The notes under the pieces are model-generated. The model did no database searches. It saw only the letters and a program-made list of their open reading frames with translations, and was not told the origin of the DNA. From the NCBI GenBank assembly GCA_949357655.1, contig CASHTG010000004.1, positions 806,001-870,000 on the forward strand: a stretch of 64,000 bases of DNA, written 5' to 3'. Of the stretch, positions 1 to 11,633 are shown piece after piece. How positions within the stretch are numbered: position 1 is the first letter of the stretch; each line of letters begins with the position of its first letter. The translations under genes were made by a program, and so were the position numbers. The DNA comes from Parascedosporium putredinis. Its lineage: Eukaryota; Ascomycota; Sordariomycetes; Microascales; Microascaceae.

Positions 1-715
1 ACACCATTTCCATGCGCAAGTTCGAAGTTGGCTTGAGCTGGTCGGCCCTCGGCAAGCCCGTCGACCGAGATGAGTGGGGCATGACGGCGTCAACCGTCAA
101 CGCCTACTACAACCCCCTGGCAACGAGATCGTCTTCCCCGCCGGTATCATGCAGTTCCCTGTGTTCAACGTCGACACCCCCGCCTACTTGTCCTACGGAG
201 CGTTCGGCGCCGTCGCCGGCCATGAGCTCAGCCACGCCTTTGACTCCACGGGTAGGCACTACGACCAGAACGGCAACTACAGCGACTGGTGGTCCGAGGG
301 TACCGTCAAGGCCTTCAACGAGCGTGCCCAGTGCTTCGTGGACCAGTACGCCGACTACACCATCCCCGGCCTCGACGGCAAGCCCCTCCACGTCAACGGC
401 TGGCTCACCCTGGGTGAGAACATTGCCGACGCTGGCGGACTCTCGGCCGCGTTCCAGGCCTGGAAGAGCCGTACCGAGGACCGCGAGGACCAGGATCTCC
501 CGGGCCTGTCTTTCTTCTCCCACGACCAGCTTTTCTTTGTCAACTACGCCAACTGGTGGTGCGGAAAGACCCGCAAGGATTCCGCCGTCGACAGCATCTA
601 CACCGATCCTCACTCGCCCAAATGGGCCCGTGTGCTTGGCACGATGGCCAATAGCCGGGAATTCAGGGAGAGCTTCCAGTGCAAGGATAAGAAGCCAACG
701 TGCGAGCTGTGGTAA
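1..715 (+). CDS. M13 family zinc metallopeptidase (neprilysin-like), 3' part
   Basis: This is the C-terminal part of an M13 (neprilysin/endothelin-converting-enzyme) peptidase. The family consists of membrane-bound or secreted zinc endopeptidases that trim oligopeptides. The start lies left of the window and the frame enters at base 3. Visible landmarks are NAYYNP just before the core, the zinc motif HELSH at 221-235, the third-ligand motif GENIAD at about 413-430, the WC pair in ANWWC, and the C-terminal Cys-Glu-Leu-Trp ending (this family ends in a Trp after a conserved Cys). The stop is TAA at 713-715. One base is missing near 119-121, where a Gly codon should follow NAYYNPL; the M13 consensus continues directly in the next frame, so I treat this as a sequence error. 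It is convergent with the toxin-like gene ending at 887. The family call is firm; the substrate is unknown. Confidence 0.93.
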
Positions 716-886
716 ATCAAGTCGCGATTGTCTTTCTCTTTGTACAGGTTCTTGTTTTCTTTTCTTTCCTTGTTCAAAGTGTGTGTATCTCTAGTTTGAT
801 ATAGCTACAAATGAAATCAGCGGCGCATCTCGTCATCTTCTGTTACCTCTCTTGTCTCCTAGCTCTCTTCTGTTCGTGTATCTCGA

Positions 887-2874
887 CTACGGCGGCTTCG
901 GTACCGTCGCGGCGCCTAGCTCTGCAAGCCTCTTGGTCGCCGAATTGAGTTCCGCGTTGGTGATGGGGGCGGCGATGGCCTCGAATTTGAAGCCGGCGGC
1001 CGTGACCTGGGTCTCGAGATGGTCGACGCGTCGACCCTTGGTGACGATGCCGAAGAATTTGGTGGATTGCGGAGACATGTGCACCTGGGTGAGCTTGCCG
1101 TCGATGAAGACAGATGCGGGGTTCCGTCCGCGTTGGCTGTGAGTCTCTCGATGTCGCGCTGGAGTTGGCCGCCGTCTTTGATTTTGGCGAGCTAGAGATT
1201 TCGCGGTTAGTTGAAGAGTATCTGTACTAGCTTTAAACAATGATAAAGGGGCCCACAAAGCTCACGAGAAGGTAACGAGAGCGCCCACTTACATCGGCTT
1301 CGACTTGTTCCACAGTTCGTGTATGGGTCTTGCCCAGCCTCTTTGCGATGGCCCTTTCTTCCCTCCAAGTGTCTTTGGCAAAGGCCCTCAGCTCCTGCCG
1401 CTCTTGGTTAGAAATATCCCCGAGGCTCAATAGCAGCTCACGAGGGCCCTTTTACCGGCCTTGACCTCAAAGATGCCGAGGATGTGGAAAACGTCCTTGT
1501 CCCAATACCCAATCATGCCATCCGTGACCTGGCTCGGAGCCCTTTCCGAAGCGCTGAGGATCGTGTGCCCGGGAATGTACTCGAGAGTTTTACCCTCGGG
1601 GACGGCGACACCCAGAGCGAAGCCGGCCTCGCGCTTCCGCAGCCAAGGGATAATGTGGGCCTCCATGATTTCCTCGAGGAGTTGGCCCTTGATGTGGGAT
1701 TCGTTGGAGCCCTTCCGGATGATGCGCTCGATGGCGAACTCGTCGAGGACTTTGAGGATGGGGAGGGCGTCGGACAGGGTTTGCCAGAGGGTCTTGACCT
1801 CGGGCGCGACGGTCGATGTGACGGCGGTGGCGGTGGCCGGTGCAGCGGCGGCGTGCGCGACCTGGGGCAGCACCGCCTCGAGCTCCTTGGCCAGCGGAGC
1901 GTCGACGTTGCCCTTCTTGAGAAGCGCGTCCTCCCCTCCTGGATGGTCTTGAGGGCGCCCTCCTTCTCGGCGGCCCGCGCGGACACGGTAATGGTCTTGG
2001 TCCACTGCGCCTCGGAGCGGCCGTACATGCGCGCCAGGCGCACCTCGGAGTAGACGGCCCTCCCGTGGCGAAACAGGCGGCCGGCGGCGGGGAGGAGCAC
2101 GGTGGCGGCGAGCACGGCGCGCTCGAGGTTCGTCAAGCGGTACCCGGCGAGGTCGCGGCCCCCACGCTTCATACAGGGCGATGGCGCCGCCGAGCACGGG
2201 CACGCAGCCGAGGGCGAGCTCGACGATTTGTTCGGCCTCGTTGCGGTGCATCTCGATCTCCTGGGTGTATTTGCTCTTGGGGAGGTTGAGCACGAGGTTG
2301 GCGAGCACCATCATGTCGGGTCGCTCGCGCAAAAACATGTCCATGAGCTGGATGGGCGAGTTTGCCAGGAACTCGGGCGTGATGACGTGCCGGAGGAACC
2401 ACTCGTGCGCGTGGTCCTTGATGGTGGTGGTGAGGCGCTCGACTTGGGGGCTGGCTTCCCAGACGGTGCGCTCGCCTTCAAAGTTGTCGTCGGCCCAGAC
2501 GAGGAAGGACTGTTCCTTGAGGGCCCAGCGCGTGAGGAGGGTTTCGAAGGCGACCATGCGGTCAATGTAGATGCTGTGCGCGGCGGTGGAGGAGGTTTCG
2601 TAGGAGACGCGGAGGCGGGCCTTGTCCTCGGCGCGGGCGTACCACTCGAGCAGCTTCTTCTGCACGTGGCCGACGGGGCCCTTGCCGCTGAGGAAGAAGA
2701 GGATGGCTTTGGGGTTTTGTCGGAGGTCTGTTTCGAGGATGGAGGCTGTTTCGCGCTGGAGGGCGATGGCTTTGGTGTCGGTGGATGCGTCTGTGAGCAT
2801 CTCGATGAGGCGGTTCTTGCTCCATCGGACGAGACGCTCGAGGTCTGCCTTTTTACTTCTTCTTGGAACGGCAT
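887..2874 (-). CDS. Polymorphic-toxin-like protein with pre-toxin-like module and possible PD-(D/E)XK nuclease core
   Basis: A protein of about 630 residues, start ATG at 2874-2872, stop TAG at 889-887, one intron at 1292-1192 (donor GTAAGTG, acceptor CTAG). The N-terminal about 220 residues are helical and I do not recognise them. At about 2210-2060 a hydrophobic helical stretch (VPVLGGAIALYEA, then GRDLAGYRLTNLERA) resembles the pre-toxin TG-type module that precedes the toxin in bacterial polymorphic toxins. Nearer the C-terminus, at about 1522-1455, an Asp in DGMIGY is followed about 17 residues later by FEVKAG, the spacing and E-x-K form of a PD-(D/E)XK nuclease core. An alanine-rich linker lies between. 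No signal peptide is evident. Five frame breaks occur near 2851, 2170, 1930, 1440 and 1120; all but the one near 2170 are one base short. The canonical fungal intron shows it behaves as a eukaryotic gene. The toxin and nuclease assignments are motif readings, not search results. Confidence 0.55.
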
Positions 2875-3862
2875 CGTGGCTTTTTTTTCCTTCTCACAGA
2901 GAAAGTGTCGTGGATGGATGGGGGTGCTAATCGTGCGCGATGCCTGAAATCTCGAATTGGGTGGTGCGCTCACCGGATGATGCCTCCTCTCAACCTTTTC
3001 CTATTCTTTCCCTTTCGCTCTTGTGCCTTTTCTTTTCTTCCAACTCTCTCTCGGAGGACTCCTTACACTTTTCCCCATTCCCCTCTTTAGACAGATAGTG
3101 AATGTCTTGCCTAGATCTCCATGTCGTAGTGCGAGGCATCGCATCATCCAGCATGTCACCGCGCGGGAGCGAATGAGACATGAGCATGCCGCAGCTGAAC
3201 CTCTGTTCGCCCACAATCCCCGAATTGGGGCGCATCAGCTGCCAGAGCAGGGGCGAGTGCAGCCGTCGTAATTGGTCAACTCACGATACCCCTACCGACC
3301 TACCCTGAACTAGCATCATCGAGTCAATGGACGAATCATGGATTGCGGGCGATAGGAAAAAGAAACGAGAGGGTTCGTCCAGGCACAGCATAGGACTTGC
3401 TATCCCTGTCCGGCCAACCGTATTCGCAATGGCCACGCATGCCTCCGGCCCGCCCACTGGTGCCCGAGCATCGCTTGACCCCTAGTACTAGGCACCATCG
3501 GTGGATCAGCTGTTTTGGAATGTCACTGGAGGGGAAAGATAGCGGTTCCTGGGGCTGGTCACAACAGAATACACGCTTGCGCTTGGGCTGGCTGCGAAGA
3601 CGAGGGGAGGGAGGCGGGAAGTATGTCACTTCTCCCTTCCTCCGTAGGGCTGAGCGCAATTGTTCTTGACACCTTTTGACTCCTCGGAAATTTCCAAAGT
3701 TCACGCGGATGTTCTCCGCGATATAATACTCGAGCTCGTGCATCCGATCCATTGGCATCCTCGGCCGTGTTTGCGCCCAATTCATGGTCCTCCCAAGCCA
3801 AGTCCCCTCCTTATTCCCACCCATTTGAACCTAATCTACAATATACAGTGGCGAGCGACGAA
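2875..3862. promoter_or_regulatory. Divergent intergenic region between the toxin-like gene and the CBM-containing gene
   Basis: This 988-base gap holds the upstream regions of two genes read away from each other, so they could share control elements. It includes pyrimidine-rich runs near 2996-3090 (CT-rich on the plus strand). A 162-codon minus-strand frame at 3824-3336 has no recognisable motif and I do not call it. I see no clear TATA box or named operator. Confidence 0.4.
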
Positions 3863-6800
3863 ATGGCTGAATCGCTTTTTCGGCTGCTCTTAATCCGGCG
3901 TAAGTGACTATCGCGATGATATTCACAAAAGAGTAGACTAACCATTTTCCCTCTCTCCCAGCCCCTGTGAGCCAGGATCCCAAAGCTCCAAGCATCAAGC
4001 TTGCCCAAAGGTCAGCTTTCCAGCTCAAGCTCGCCACGGCCCTTACCTCTGCCGACCCTCGCGTCGAGTCCGCGAGCGCAGCAACAGCCCTTATTGAACA
4101 GAGCGAGCTGGTGAAGAACTACCGGACGAACCCCCTCGTCAACTCGCTCAAACGACTTGGCTTTCTCCTGGACGATGCGTCTACTGGGCCCGATCTTCCG
4201 GGGTCGACGGTGCTACAGCTCACCAGGCAGGTGTTTGGTGCTCCAGCTTCGGATGTCATTGGTAAACCCGAGTTCGATGAACTTGTTACCGATTTGCGAG
4301 ACGCCATTGTTGCGGTCAAGTTCGATCAGGTATGCGGGTTGCCGCCCTACTCATCTTGAGTGCAGAAAACACTGACACCTACGTGTATTCAGGGAAACCA
4401 TTCTCTTCCCCTAGAAGAGTATGTTGACATCCTCCGTGATGCAGAGTTGATTCAGGACGCCGTAAACAACCTAGAGAGCAGCAGCAGTGAAAACGCACGT
4501 ACGCGGGATAGAATTACTGATGTGCCAGAGTCGACGGCGAGCGAGCAAACCCATGCGGCACCCGAGTGGCAGCCCAACAATTTGTACAAGATTGGCGACC
4601 AGGTCACCTACGGCCACGCAAACTACGTCTGCATCCAGGCCCACACCGCCCTCGTGGGGTGGGAGCCGCCGAGAACCCCGGCGCTGTGGGTCCGAGTAAC
4701 CTTGGAGGAGCCGGAAGAGCCTGGGACTCCGCCCACCACCACGGACCTCAGCTCTTTCCGGAAGCGGTCGCTCTTACTGCCGACCGAAACGACGCTCAAG
4801 TCCATCCTCGCGAGCCCGGACCCCGAGGAGGGCGGAGGCGATCGCGACGAAGAGATTGCCAAGTCCGCCAAGACTCTCATCGACCGCCACACCAGGACCA
4901 AGGCCGCCATCACCGAACTTACCAGGATCGATGCCACGTACATCAAGAAGAGCGTCATGGACGAGGCGGAAGAGGTGAAGATTGACGAGAGCCTGTCCAT
5001 CACCAAGTCGATCGCAGACCAGATCAAACACGTGACGCAGCTTCGCGCCGTCAACATCGACCAGTTCAAGGCGGCGGCGGAGAGTCGGGACCACCCCGGG
5101 CGGGACAGCGCCGGGCGTGTCGGCGTCGGCGGGCACGCTCACGATTGGTATGGGGCAGACGGATCCTCTTGCTCTTCAAGATGTCGCGGGGACGACTTCG
5201 GCCGTGGGTTTGGCGCGGCAGCTCGCTGTGAGCTCGCTGGGAATGCTCGGTGCTCCTGCGTTCAAGCCCGTCGAATTCAAGGATTCGATCCTGACCTTGA
5301 ATGATGATACGCCACTGTCGGACACTACCCAAAGAGTTTTGACGTCGTTGGATGTGAACCCCAGCATCACTGGCCTCCCAGGTAAGACCCTCCAACTCGT
5401 CGAGTCATGAGTCGATTCGCTTTTGTAGATGGACTGACAAGGAAAAACTCTATTAGACGTTGTCAAGACGCTTCGTTCCAGCCTTGTGAGCATCGAATCC
5501 GATCTCAAGTCACTCGTACCCAGTTTCGAAGCGACAAACGTGTCCATCATCGCAGGAAAGACCATTGTATCCAAGACACCCATCGCCAGCGAGCTTGCCA
5601 AGCTGGCAACGGGCATCGACTTTGGTAAATTCGCGCCCCGGACCCCGTGGGTCGCCCCGATCGATACGCGCATCCCCCACACCAAGGGCAAGATCAGCAG
5701 CATGGGCGTCGGCGACCTCATCATTGTCAAGCAGCAGCTCATCGGCTACGAGGGGGCCGAGGTGGCGCACATTGAAAACGTGCTCAAGGGTGAGTCCAAG
5801 TCGAGGAGCACACGTCCACGACGCGCAGCGAAACGGTGATTTCGACGGAAGAAGAGACGACTACGGAAACGGCGAGGGACCTGTCGACGACGTCGCGCTT
5901 CGAGATGGCGCAGGAGAGCGAGACGACGATCAAGGAGCAGTTTGAGCTCAAGGGCGGGCTGCAGGTGACTGGCTACGGGCCGGCGGTTGAGTTTAGCACC
6001 AAGGTGGAGGGCGGGTTCTCGAGGTCAAGGGAGTCGGCTACCAAGGCCGCGAGCAAGGTACGGAGTTTTTGGGCTCATCCCGAACGGGATCTCTTTGTTC
6101 TTCCGAAAGAGTTAAGAAACAAGAGAGCTAACCAGCGTCGATATATTCCAGTTCTCCCAAGATGTCACGGAAAAGGCATCAAAGAAGGTCACCGAGCGTA
6201 TCTTGAAGAAGCAAACGGTGACTAACTCGGTATGTTTGTTCTTTTCATTTCCTTTCCTTTCTTTCCTAGATGGGCAGGTCTGCGCCTCTGCCCTCCCAGA
6301 TTGCCCTTTTTCTGACGCTATCGATGATAGTCCGAGGTTGTCGAGGTCAACACCCACGGAATTGACAACAGCAAAGGTGGACCCAACGTGAGTGGCGTCT
6401 ACCAATGGGTCAATAAAGTGTCAGTAGCCACCGCATTCGCCCAAACTTTTTCCTCCAGAAAGCGGACGTTTGGTAAACTAATTCTGGCGAATAGGTACGA
6501 GGCGCAAATGTTCAACTATGGTGTTCGTGCATTATTGTAAGTCTGTCTGAGCCTGTCTCCCTCTGATTGAGATAGGCTAACCACTTCAACGCGCAGCGAC
6601 TTCATGATCCCCGAGCCCGGTGCCTTCACCATCGAAAACATGATCGACTCCGCCGACCAAGCCATGACCCTGATGCGGCCCACTCTGTTCCCGCTCAAGC
6701 CATCCGAGGTAAACGAGTTCAACTACGGCTACTGGGTCAACAGGTACGAGGCCACCGACGTGAAACCCCGCCGCCCGATTACATCACCGTCTGCGACGCA

Positions 6801-8023
6801 TTCGGCAAAGGGGAGATGAACGAGAGGGCCGAGGCGTACCACTCGGCGAGCATCGTCATCGACAAGGGCTACGAGGCGCTGCACGCCCGCATCGGGACCT
6901 CGTCGAGCTACTGGAAGGACGATCGTTTCATCGACGTCATCGTCGGCAATAGCTTCAGCCGGAAGAAGGCCGCCGGCGTCTCGACGGTCAACCTGAACCG
7001 GCAGAGGAATACGATCCCGTGGGCCGTGCACACGTTCCATATCGCTGCCGTCACGGTGACGGTCGAGGTTACCTGCGTGGCTACCGAGGACACGATCAAC
7101 GACTGGAAGGCTGAAACGCACGCGAAGCTGGTCCTCGCGTACAAGGCTAGGCTTCAAGAGTATGAGGAGAAACTGGCGACGCTTCAGCTGCAGGCGGGAA
7201 TCACGATTCAAGGAAGGTAAGTCATTCTCACAAATTCCCCCTGCTTGCACAAGACAAAAGGCTGACAGTAGCACCCTGTTCGTGCAATATCAGAAACCCG
7301 GCTAGCAATGCCATCACGGTGAAGCAAGAGCTCAAAAAGAATTGCATCTCCATCATCACGGGCCAGTATTTCGATTCGTTCAACTCGATCAAGACGGGAG
7401 CCTTTGGCCCGTATATTGACCTATACGAAGCCGAAGGGGAGGGCCAATACGTGAGATTTTTCGAACAGGCATTTGAGTGGGAGAACATGAGTAAGTGTTC
7501 TAAGAGCTTTGTTTCCGTCCCCGCCGGCGCACCTCGCATGGCTAACTGTAGCTCCCACTCGTTCCAGTGTATGTCATGTATCCGTACTTTTGGGGCCGCA
7601 AGGGCAAGTGGGCCGAACGGCTTTCGATCGAGGACACCGACCCCGAGTTTGAAGAGTTCCTCAAGGCCGGATTTTGCCGCGTGCAAATTCCTGCTCGCCC
7701 CGGATTCGAAGCTGCCATTGACCAGTAGGAATTCCCTCCCTGCAGCCACTTTCTCTCCATCTTCTAACTAGTTTCCTCCAACTACTAGCTTCCTCCAATT
7801 CGGTGAGCTGTGGAACGGTGGACCTCTACCCCCGATCTCGAGCCCGCTCTTCCTCCCCATCGCGGACGAGATCGCGGAGAGGACCAAGAAGCCCGGCGAT
7901 GAGGTGGCCCAAGGTCCTTCTTGGAAAGTTCGAATTCCCACGACTTTGGTCAAGCTGCGACAGGATGACAAGCTTCCTAAATGGACCAAAGTTAACGACG
8001 AGTGGGTGGCTGACGATAGCTGA
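3863..8023 (+). CDS. Large multi-exon protein of unknown function with a CBM5/12-like chitin-binding module
   Basis: I model 11 exons: 3863-3899, 3962-4329, 4393-5381, 5457-6057, 6152-6229, 6331-6419, 6495-6536, 6597-7216, 7294-7490, 7568-7724, 7789-8023. All introns are 60-101 nt with GT..AG ends, giving about 1,138 codons. The order is: a helical N-terminal domain; at about 4561-4700 a module with W-x-P-N-N-L-Y, GDQVTY, NYVCIQAH and a closing ALWV, the pattern of a type 3 (CBM5/12) chitin-binding domain; a charged helical stretch; then a conserved-looking core with GVYQWVNKVY, AQMFNYG and FDFMIPEPGAF, followed by beta-rich segments. A Thr/Glu-rich run and a Lys-rich amphipathic segment precede the core. 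No signal peptide or membrane segment is clear. Frame breaks lie near 5090, 5805 and 6768. I cannot name the family. The core resembles, from memory only, uncharacterised bacterial proteins. The ten introns argue against recent transfer. Confidence 0.7.
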
Positions 8024-9306
8024 GCTGGCACTCTTCCTTTTTTGTTCTTTTGTTCGTGCTGGGGCAACTCAACGATGTACAACCTCTTTCGACATGTCGT
8101 CAGTAATGTGACTGTTGCCACCAACCAATTTTAGTTTAGTTTAGTCCCTCCAAGTAAATTTCAAGATTCGATGCTGGTCGTATCCTCCTTTCCTTATGTT
8201 AGTACCGAAAGGCGACGATGTGCAAGATTTCCCAGGATCCACATTCGGCATTTTCGCCCTTGGCCCGAAGCAGACTCGTTCGATAGGTGGAAATATCTAT
8301 TGATCGCTGCATTCATGACCCGCCCGGATTCCCCTTCATCATGAAATGCGCCCCTGGCATTCCCGATCCTTACCAATCAGAACGCACGCCCCGAGTATAA
8401 TTTTCCCCCAGCTTCCGTTTTGGCTCGCTTCGGGGCCGAGGTAGGGGCGGGACCTGGCCTGGTTTTGCGGGGGCAATCGCCCTTCATCTCGTGGATTTGG
8501 TCCTTTTCAGGAAACTGATCCCGGCCACCTTTGCGCGGGACACGTCTCGGTCTTTTAATTCTCGGGCAGTGCGTACTTGAAGACTCGACATGCGTGCCCT
8601 ATGGTAAGGCGCTCTCCGCTGGAGCCGATCCGGATGCACGTATAGCTGGCGGAAGTAACTATTGAAGATATTCGTCAAGTTTCGCCCGTTCACAATCGCT
8701 TGGGACCTTATTAACAAGTCCTTGTTTCGCATCTTGGCCCGGATTACCGGGTTACTGTATCTTGATTGATGTGCTTGCCTCGTCCACCCTCGATCTCCCA
8801 TTTGATCTCGCTACCGGGATCACGGCTTACCATCGTCCGTCTGGAGAAGGAAACCTTCCCCGCAGCGGATAGCAGCATGATCAGAACGTTGGGGGAGGGA
8901 GGGGCGGATTTCCTTAGAGGCCTGGAAGCTGACTGGCGCGCGAGTGAATCTTGAGACGGCAAATGCGGGCACTTTTTAATCTATTCGCCCTTTATGTGCC
9001 TCTCCTCGAATATGCCTACAAACGCTTTATCCGGGACAATGGGGCCCGAAGGCCCGTCTCCATCGTCAAGAGGGTCCCCTTTTTTGGTGTATTCTTTTTA
9101 GTCGTTATATTAATGCGAGAACATGCCCTGCTCTCGACTAAAGAAAAAGGCTTGTTTCCCACCCATTGCGTCGACGATCGAAACAAACTCTACTTGTTTA
9201 CCCCCACCCATCGTCGTCATTATCGTCCAGTCCCAGTTCGCTCAACAGAATCGTTGACCCGTACTGCCGAAAAGACAAAAAAAGGGAAAAGGAAAAGAAA
9301 ACGACA
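8024..9306. other. Intergenic region, no gene seen
   Basis: About 1.3 kb between the CBM-containing gene and the CE12 esterase, read in the same direction. Open frames here are short, lack motifs and lack a convincing start. The last 150 bases (about 9160-9306) are rich in A/G and C/T runs, as in a fungal 5' leader just ahead of the ATG at 9307. Confidence 0.5.
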
Positions 9307-10198
9307 ATGCGTTCCACCGTCTCCAGCCTCCTCCTCGCCGCCGGCCAAGCCGCCGCCACGGTGCACCTGTGCGGCGACAGCACCATGGCCCGCGGCAACG
9401 CGTCATCGACGGGTGGGGCCAGTACCTCCAACACTCCCTCGACGTGCCCGTCGTGAACCACGCCATCGGCGGCCGCAGCGCGCTCCTTTACGCGCGAGGG
9501 TCGCTTCGACGAGGTGCTCGGCCAGGTCCAGAACGGCGATTGGGTCGTCATCGAGTTTGGCCACAACGACGGCGGTTCGCTGAGCAGCGATAACGGACGC
9601 TCGGCGTGCTTTGGCGACGGGGAGGAGACGTGCCAGACGACGTATAAGTAAGTTTTTGTTTATTCTGAGTGGGATTCTCGTTGTAGGTGGTTATGTGGAA
9701 CTAACGGGAAACCCCCTTTGCTCTTGTGCAGCGGCGTCGCGGAGACGGTCCACACGTTCCCCTGGTACCTCAAGCAGGCGTCCACCAAATTCCTCGCCAA
9801 GGGCGCCAAGGTCATCCTCTCCGAAACCACCCCCAACAACCCCTGGGAGGGCGGCTCTTTCTCTTGGGGCCCCTCGCGCTTCTTCTACTACACCTGGCTC
9901 GCGTCCGCCCAACTCGGCGGGCCCGACGCCGGCGTCTTCTTCCTCCCCACGGCCAGTACACCGCCCAGATGATGCAAAGGCCGGCGCTGCCGTTGTCAAC
10001 GCCGGGTTCCCCCAGGACCACACCCACACCGGCCCCGCCATGGCCGACATGGTCTCGCAGTCCTTCGTGCTCGGCTTGGCCTGCGGCACCAGCGCCCTCG
10101 CGTCCAACGTCAAGAACTCGACCGCCGACTTGACCTCGGGCGTGCTCGGACCTTGCATCAGCTCGTATAACTCCACTGTTGTCGAGCTCTTGAGGTAG
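9307..10198 (+). CDS. Secreted rhamnogalacturonan acetylesterase (CE12, SGNH/GDSL)
   Basis: A predicted secreted esterase that removes acetyl groups from rhamnogalacturonan I, the hairy region of pectin. The start ATG at 9307 opens a signal peptide (MRSTVSSLLLAAGQAAA). Block I is GDSTMA with the catalytic Ser at 9379. Next come GWGQYL, NHAIGGRS, the block III motif FGHNDGGS, TFPWYL, TPNNPW and the catalytic Asp/His pair in DHTHTGP near 10016-10030. The order and wording closely match the Aspergillus aculeatus enzyme. There are two exons, 9307-9647 and 9732-10198, with an 84-nt intron containing an ACTAACG branch point. The total is about 270 residues, near the family length. Frame breaks occur near 9393, 9482, 9949 and 9980, in or beside short repeats. 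All catalytic residues are present across the frames, so I expect a working enzyme. The family call is firm. Confidence 0.92.
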
Positions 10199-10501
10199 AC
10201 GAAGAAGCGTGTCTGTATTGTGGGCCCTGGTATGACGGGGAGGCTCATCGAATAGCTGCTGCGTAAACATAGAAACGCGGTGGTTGTATATAGGACTTGA
10301 ACGCCCCGAATGAAAAATTGTAATGGGGTTAACGTATATATTTCATCATGTTTCCATATATTCTACCATGCATCATCCATATAAAAATTAACCGCACCAT
10401 GTTTAGTTGAAACAAAAGAAAATGAAGTAGCGTGTACGTACTCCAACCACTCCAGATAGATCTCGTTGATCATTTTCCTCCTTCTAAGTGATTCCCATTC
10501 T
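10199..10501. other. AT-rich convergent 3' intergenic region
   Basis: About 300 bases between the stop codons of the CE12 esterase (plus) and the short-chain dehydrogenase (minus). It is clearly richer in A/T than its surroundings from about 10260 to 10450, as expected for overlapping 3' untranslated and polyadenylation signals. No gene is seen. Confidence 0.6.
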
Positions 10502-11633
10502 TCAGTTCCCAGTGGCCCCGATGACGCCAATCTTCAGAAAGTACGGGTCATTGTCGATCCGCTCTCTCAGCTCTCCGCTCCTTAACTCATCCACGTCCCA
10601 CCTAGCCCAAATGAATCGTCCGTGAAGGAAGCTCGCCTCGGCGCTCGCCGCCCATACCGCAAAATGGCCAGGCATATCTTCTAGAAAGGCAGCAAGCGGG
10701 TGTTTAGAAAACATTCTTCATTCTCAAGCAGAATGAAAGAGATATAGCAAAGGAAAAAGGAGGATGGGCTTACCGTGATCCCACGCCCAATTGTCTTCCG
10801 TGTACCCTTTGCTCCGTGCCGACTGAGTGAGGATGCTCCCCGGGTGGAAATTGATGATTTGCATATCCTCGACCTTGGTGTCCTTGGCGATCTGCTGAAG
10901 AAGAAGCGCCCCGCTGTTCTTCGTCAAGCCATACGACGGACGATCCTGGGCATGATCAAACCACCTGTGGGCAGCCGACGAGGAGACGTTTACGAGGTAC
11001 TACTCACCCCAAGTCAGTAATCAATGTCCATCAAGCTTGCTGGCATCTGTAATATCCATTGTTCCTTTCCCGCGTTGTTCCTTCTTTAAAGCATACCTTG
11101 GACTTGGACAACCCCTGCTTGCTGAAGAATGAAGCAAAATCCAGCAACGTCCGCACATTCGTCACATAATCCGTCCACACATCCTCAACCCCGCTCTCCA
11201 GTATCACCGTGTCCGCCCCAAGCGCAGCGGCGTTCATCACCAACACGTCAATCTCGATCTTCTCCCTCTTGAACCCTCCCAGAGCTGCCTGCTCTCGTCC
11301 AGGTCCACGATATCGCAGCCTCTCGCGTCGACAATGACCTTTGACCCCGCCGCCTTGAGCTCCGTCATGAGCTTCACCCTCGCCTCCCGCAGCGGTCCCG
11401 GCCGCCGGCCGAGGATAATGATGCGCGACGCGGACGCTTGCCCAAACGCTCGCGCTATGGCGAACCCGATGCCGCTCGAACCCCCGCGATGAGAATCGTC
11501 CTCCCGCCTGGTTCAGCTCGGGCCGGAGGGGTGATATGGAGGGGTAGGGGCCCTTGTGGATTGTCTTGGTGAGATTTACCCCATGCTGGATATCGTGCTC
11601 TGCGAGCGGATGCGTGTGTCCGTTTTGTGCCAT
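10502..11633 (-). CDS. Short-chain dehydrogenase/reductase (SDR)
   Basis: An NAD(P)-dependent oxidoreductase of the classical SDR fold. There are three exons, 11633-11097, 10999-10774 and 10680-10502, giving about 314 codons. The Rossmann cofactor motif is the ILIAG strand followed by SSGIGFA near 11500-11470. NAAAL (the NNAG equivalent) lies near 11230, VNVSSSAAH holds the catalytic Ser region at about 10990, and YGLTKNSG carries the catalytic Tyr and Lys near 10930. A second ATG 42 bases upstream (11675) could extend the N-terminus; I chose 11633 because the upstream residues add nothing conserved. Breaks near 11495 (one base short in a G run inside the glycine motif) and near 11300 interrupt the frame. 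The substrate cannot be told from the sequence. Its neighbours are the CE12 esterase and a long gene-poor stretch, so context does not help. Confidence 0.85.

Noticed and set aside
107..613. Minus-strand frame of 168 codons opposite the M13 peptidase
   Set aside because: It is the antisense shadow of the conserved peptidase core; it is Val/Gly-rich and has no motif of its own.
887..2874. Reading the toxin-like gene as a decayed pseudogene
   Set aside because: The same one-base deficits hit core genes such as phosphomannose isomerase and the antiporter, so they point to sequence quality rather than loss of function.
3336..3824. Minus-strand frame of 162 codons in the divergent gap
   Set aside because: No domain motif and no splice or leader evidence; length is within chance for this composition.
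5782..5830. A further intron in the CBM-containing gene starting at the GTGAGT after CTCAAGG
   Set aside because: No acceptor restores the frame at a sensible distance, and a single missing base explains the frame change more simply.
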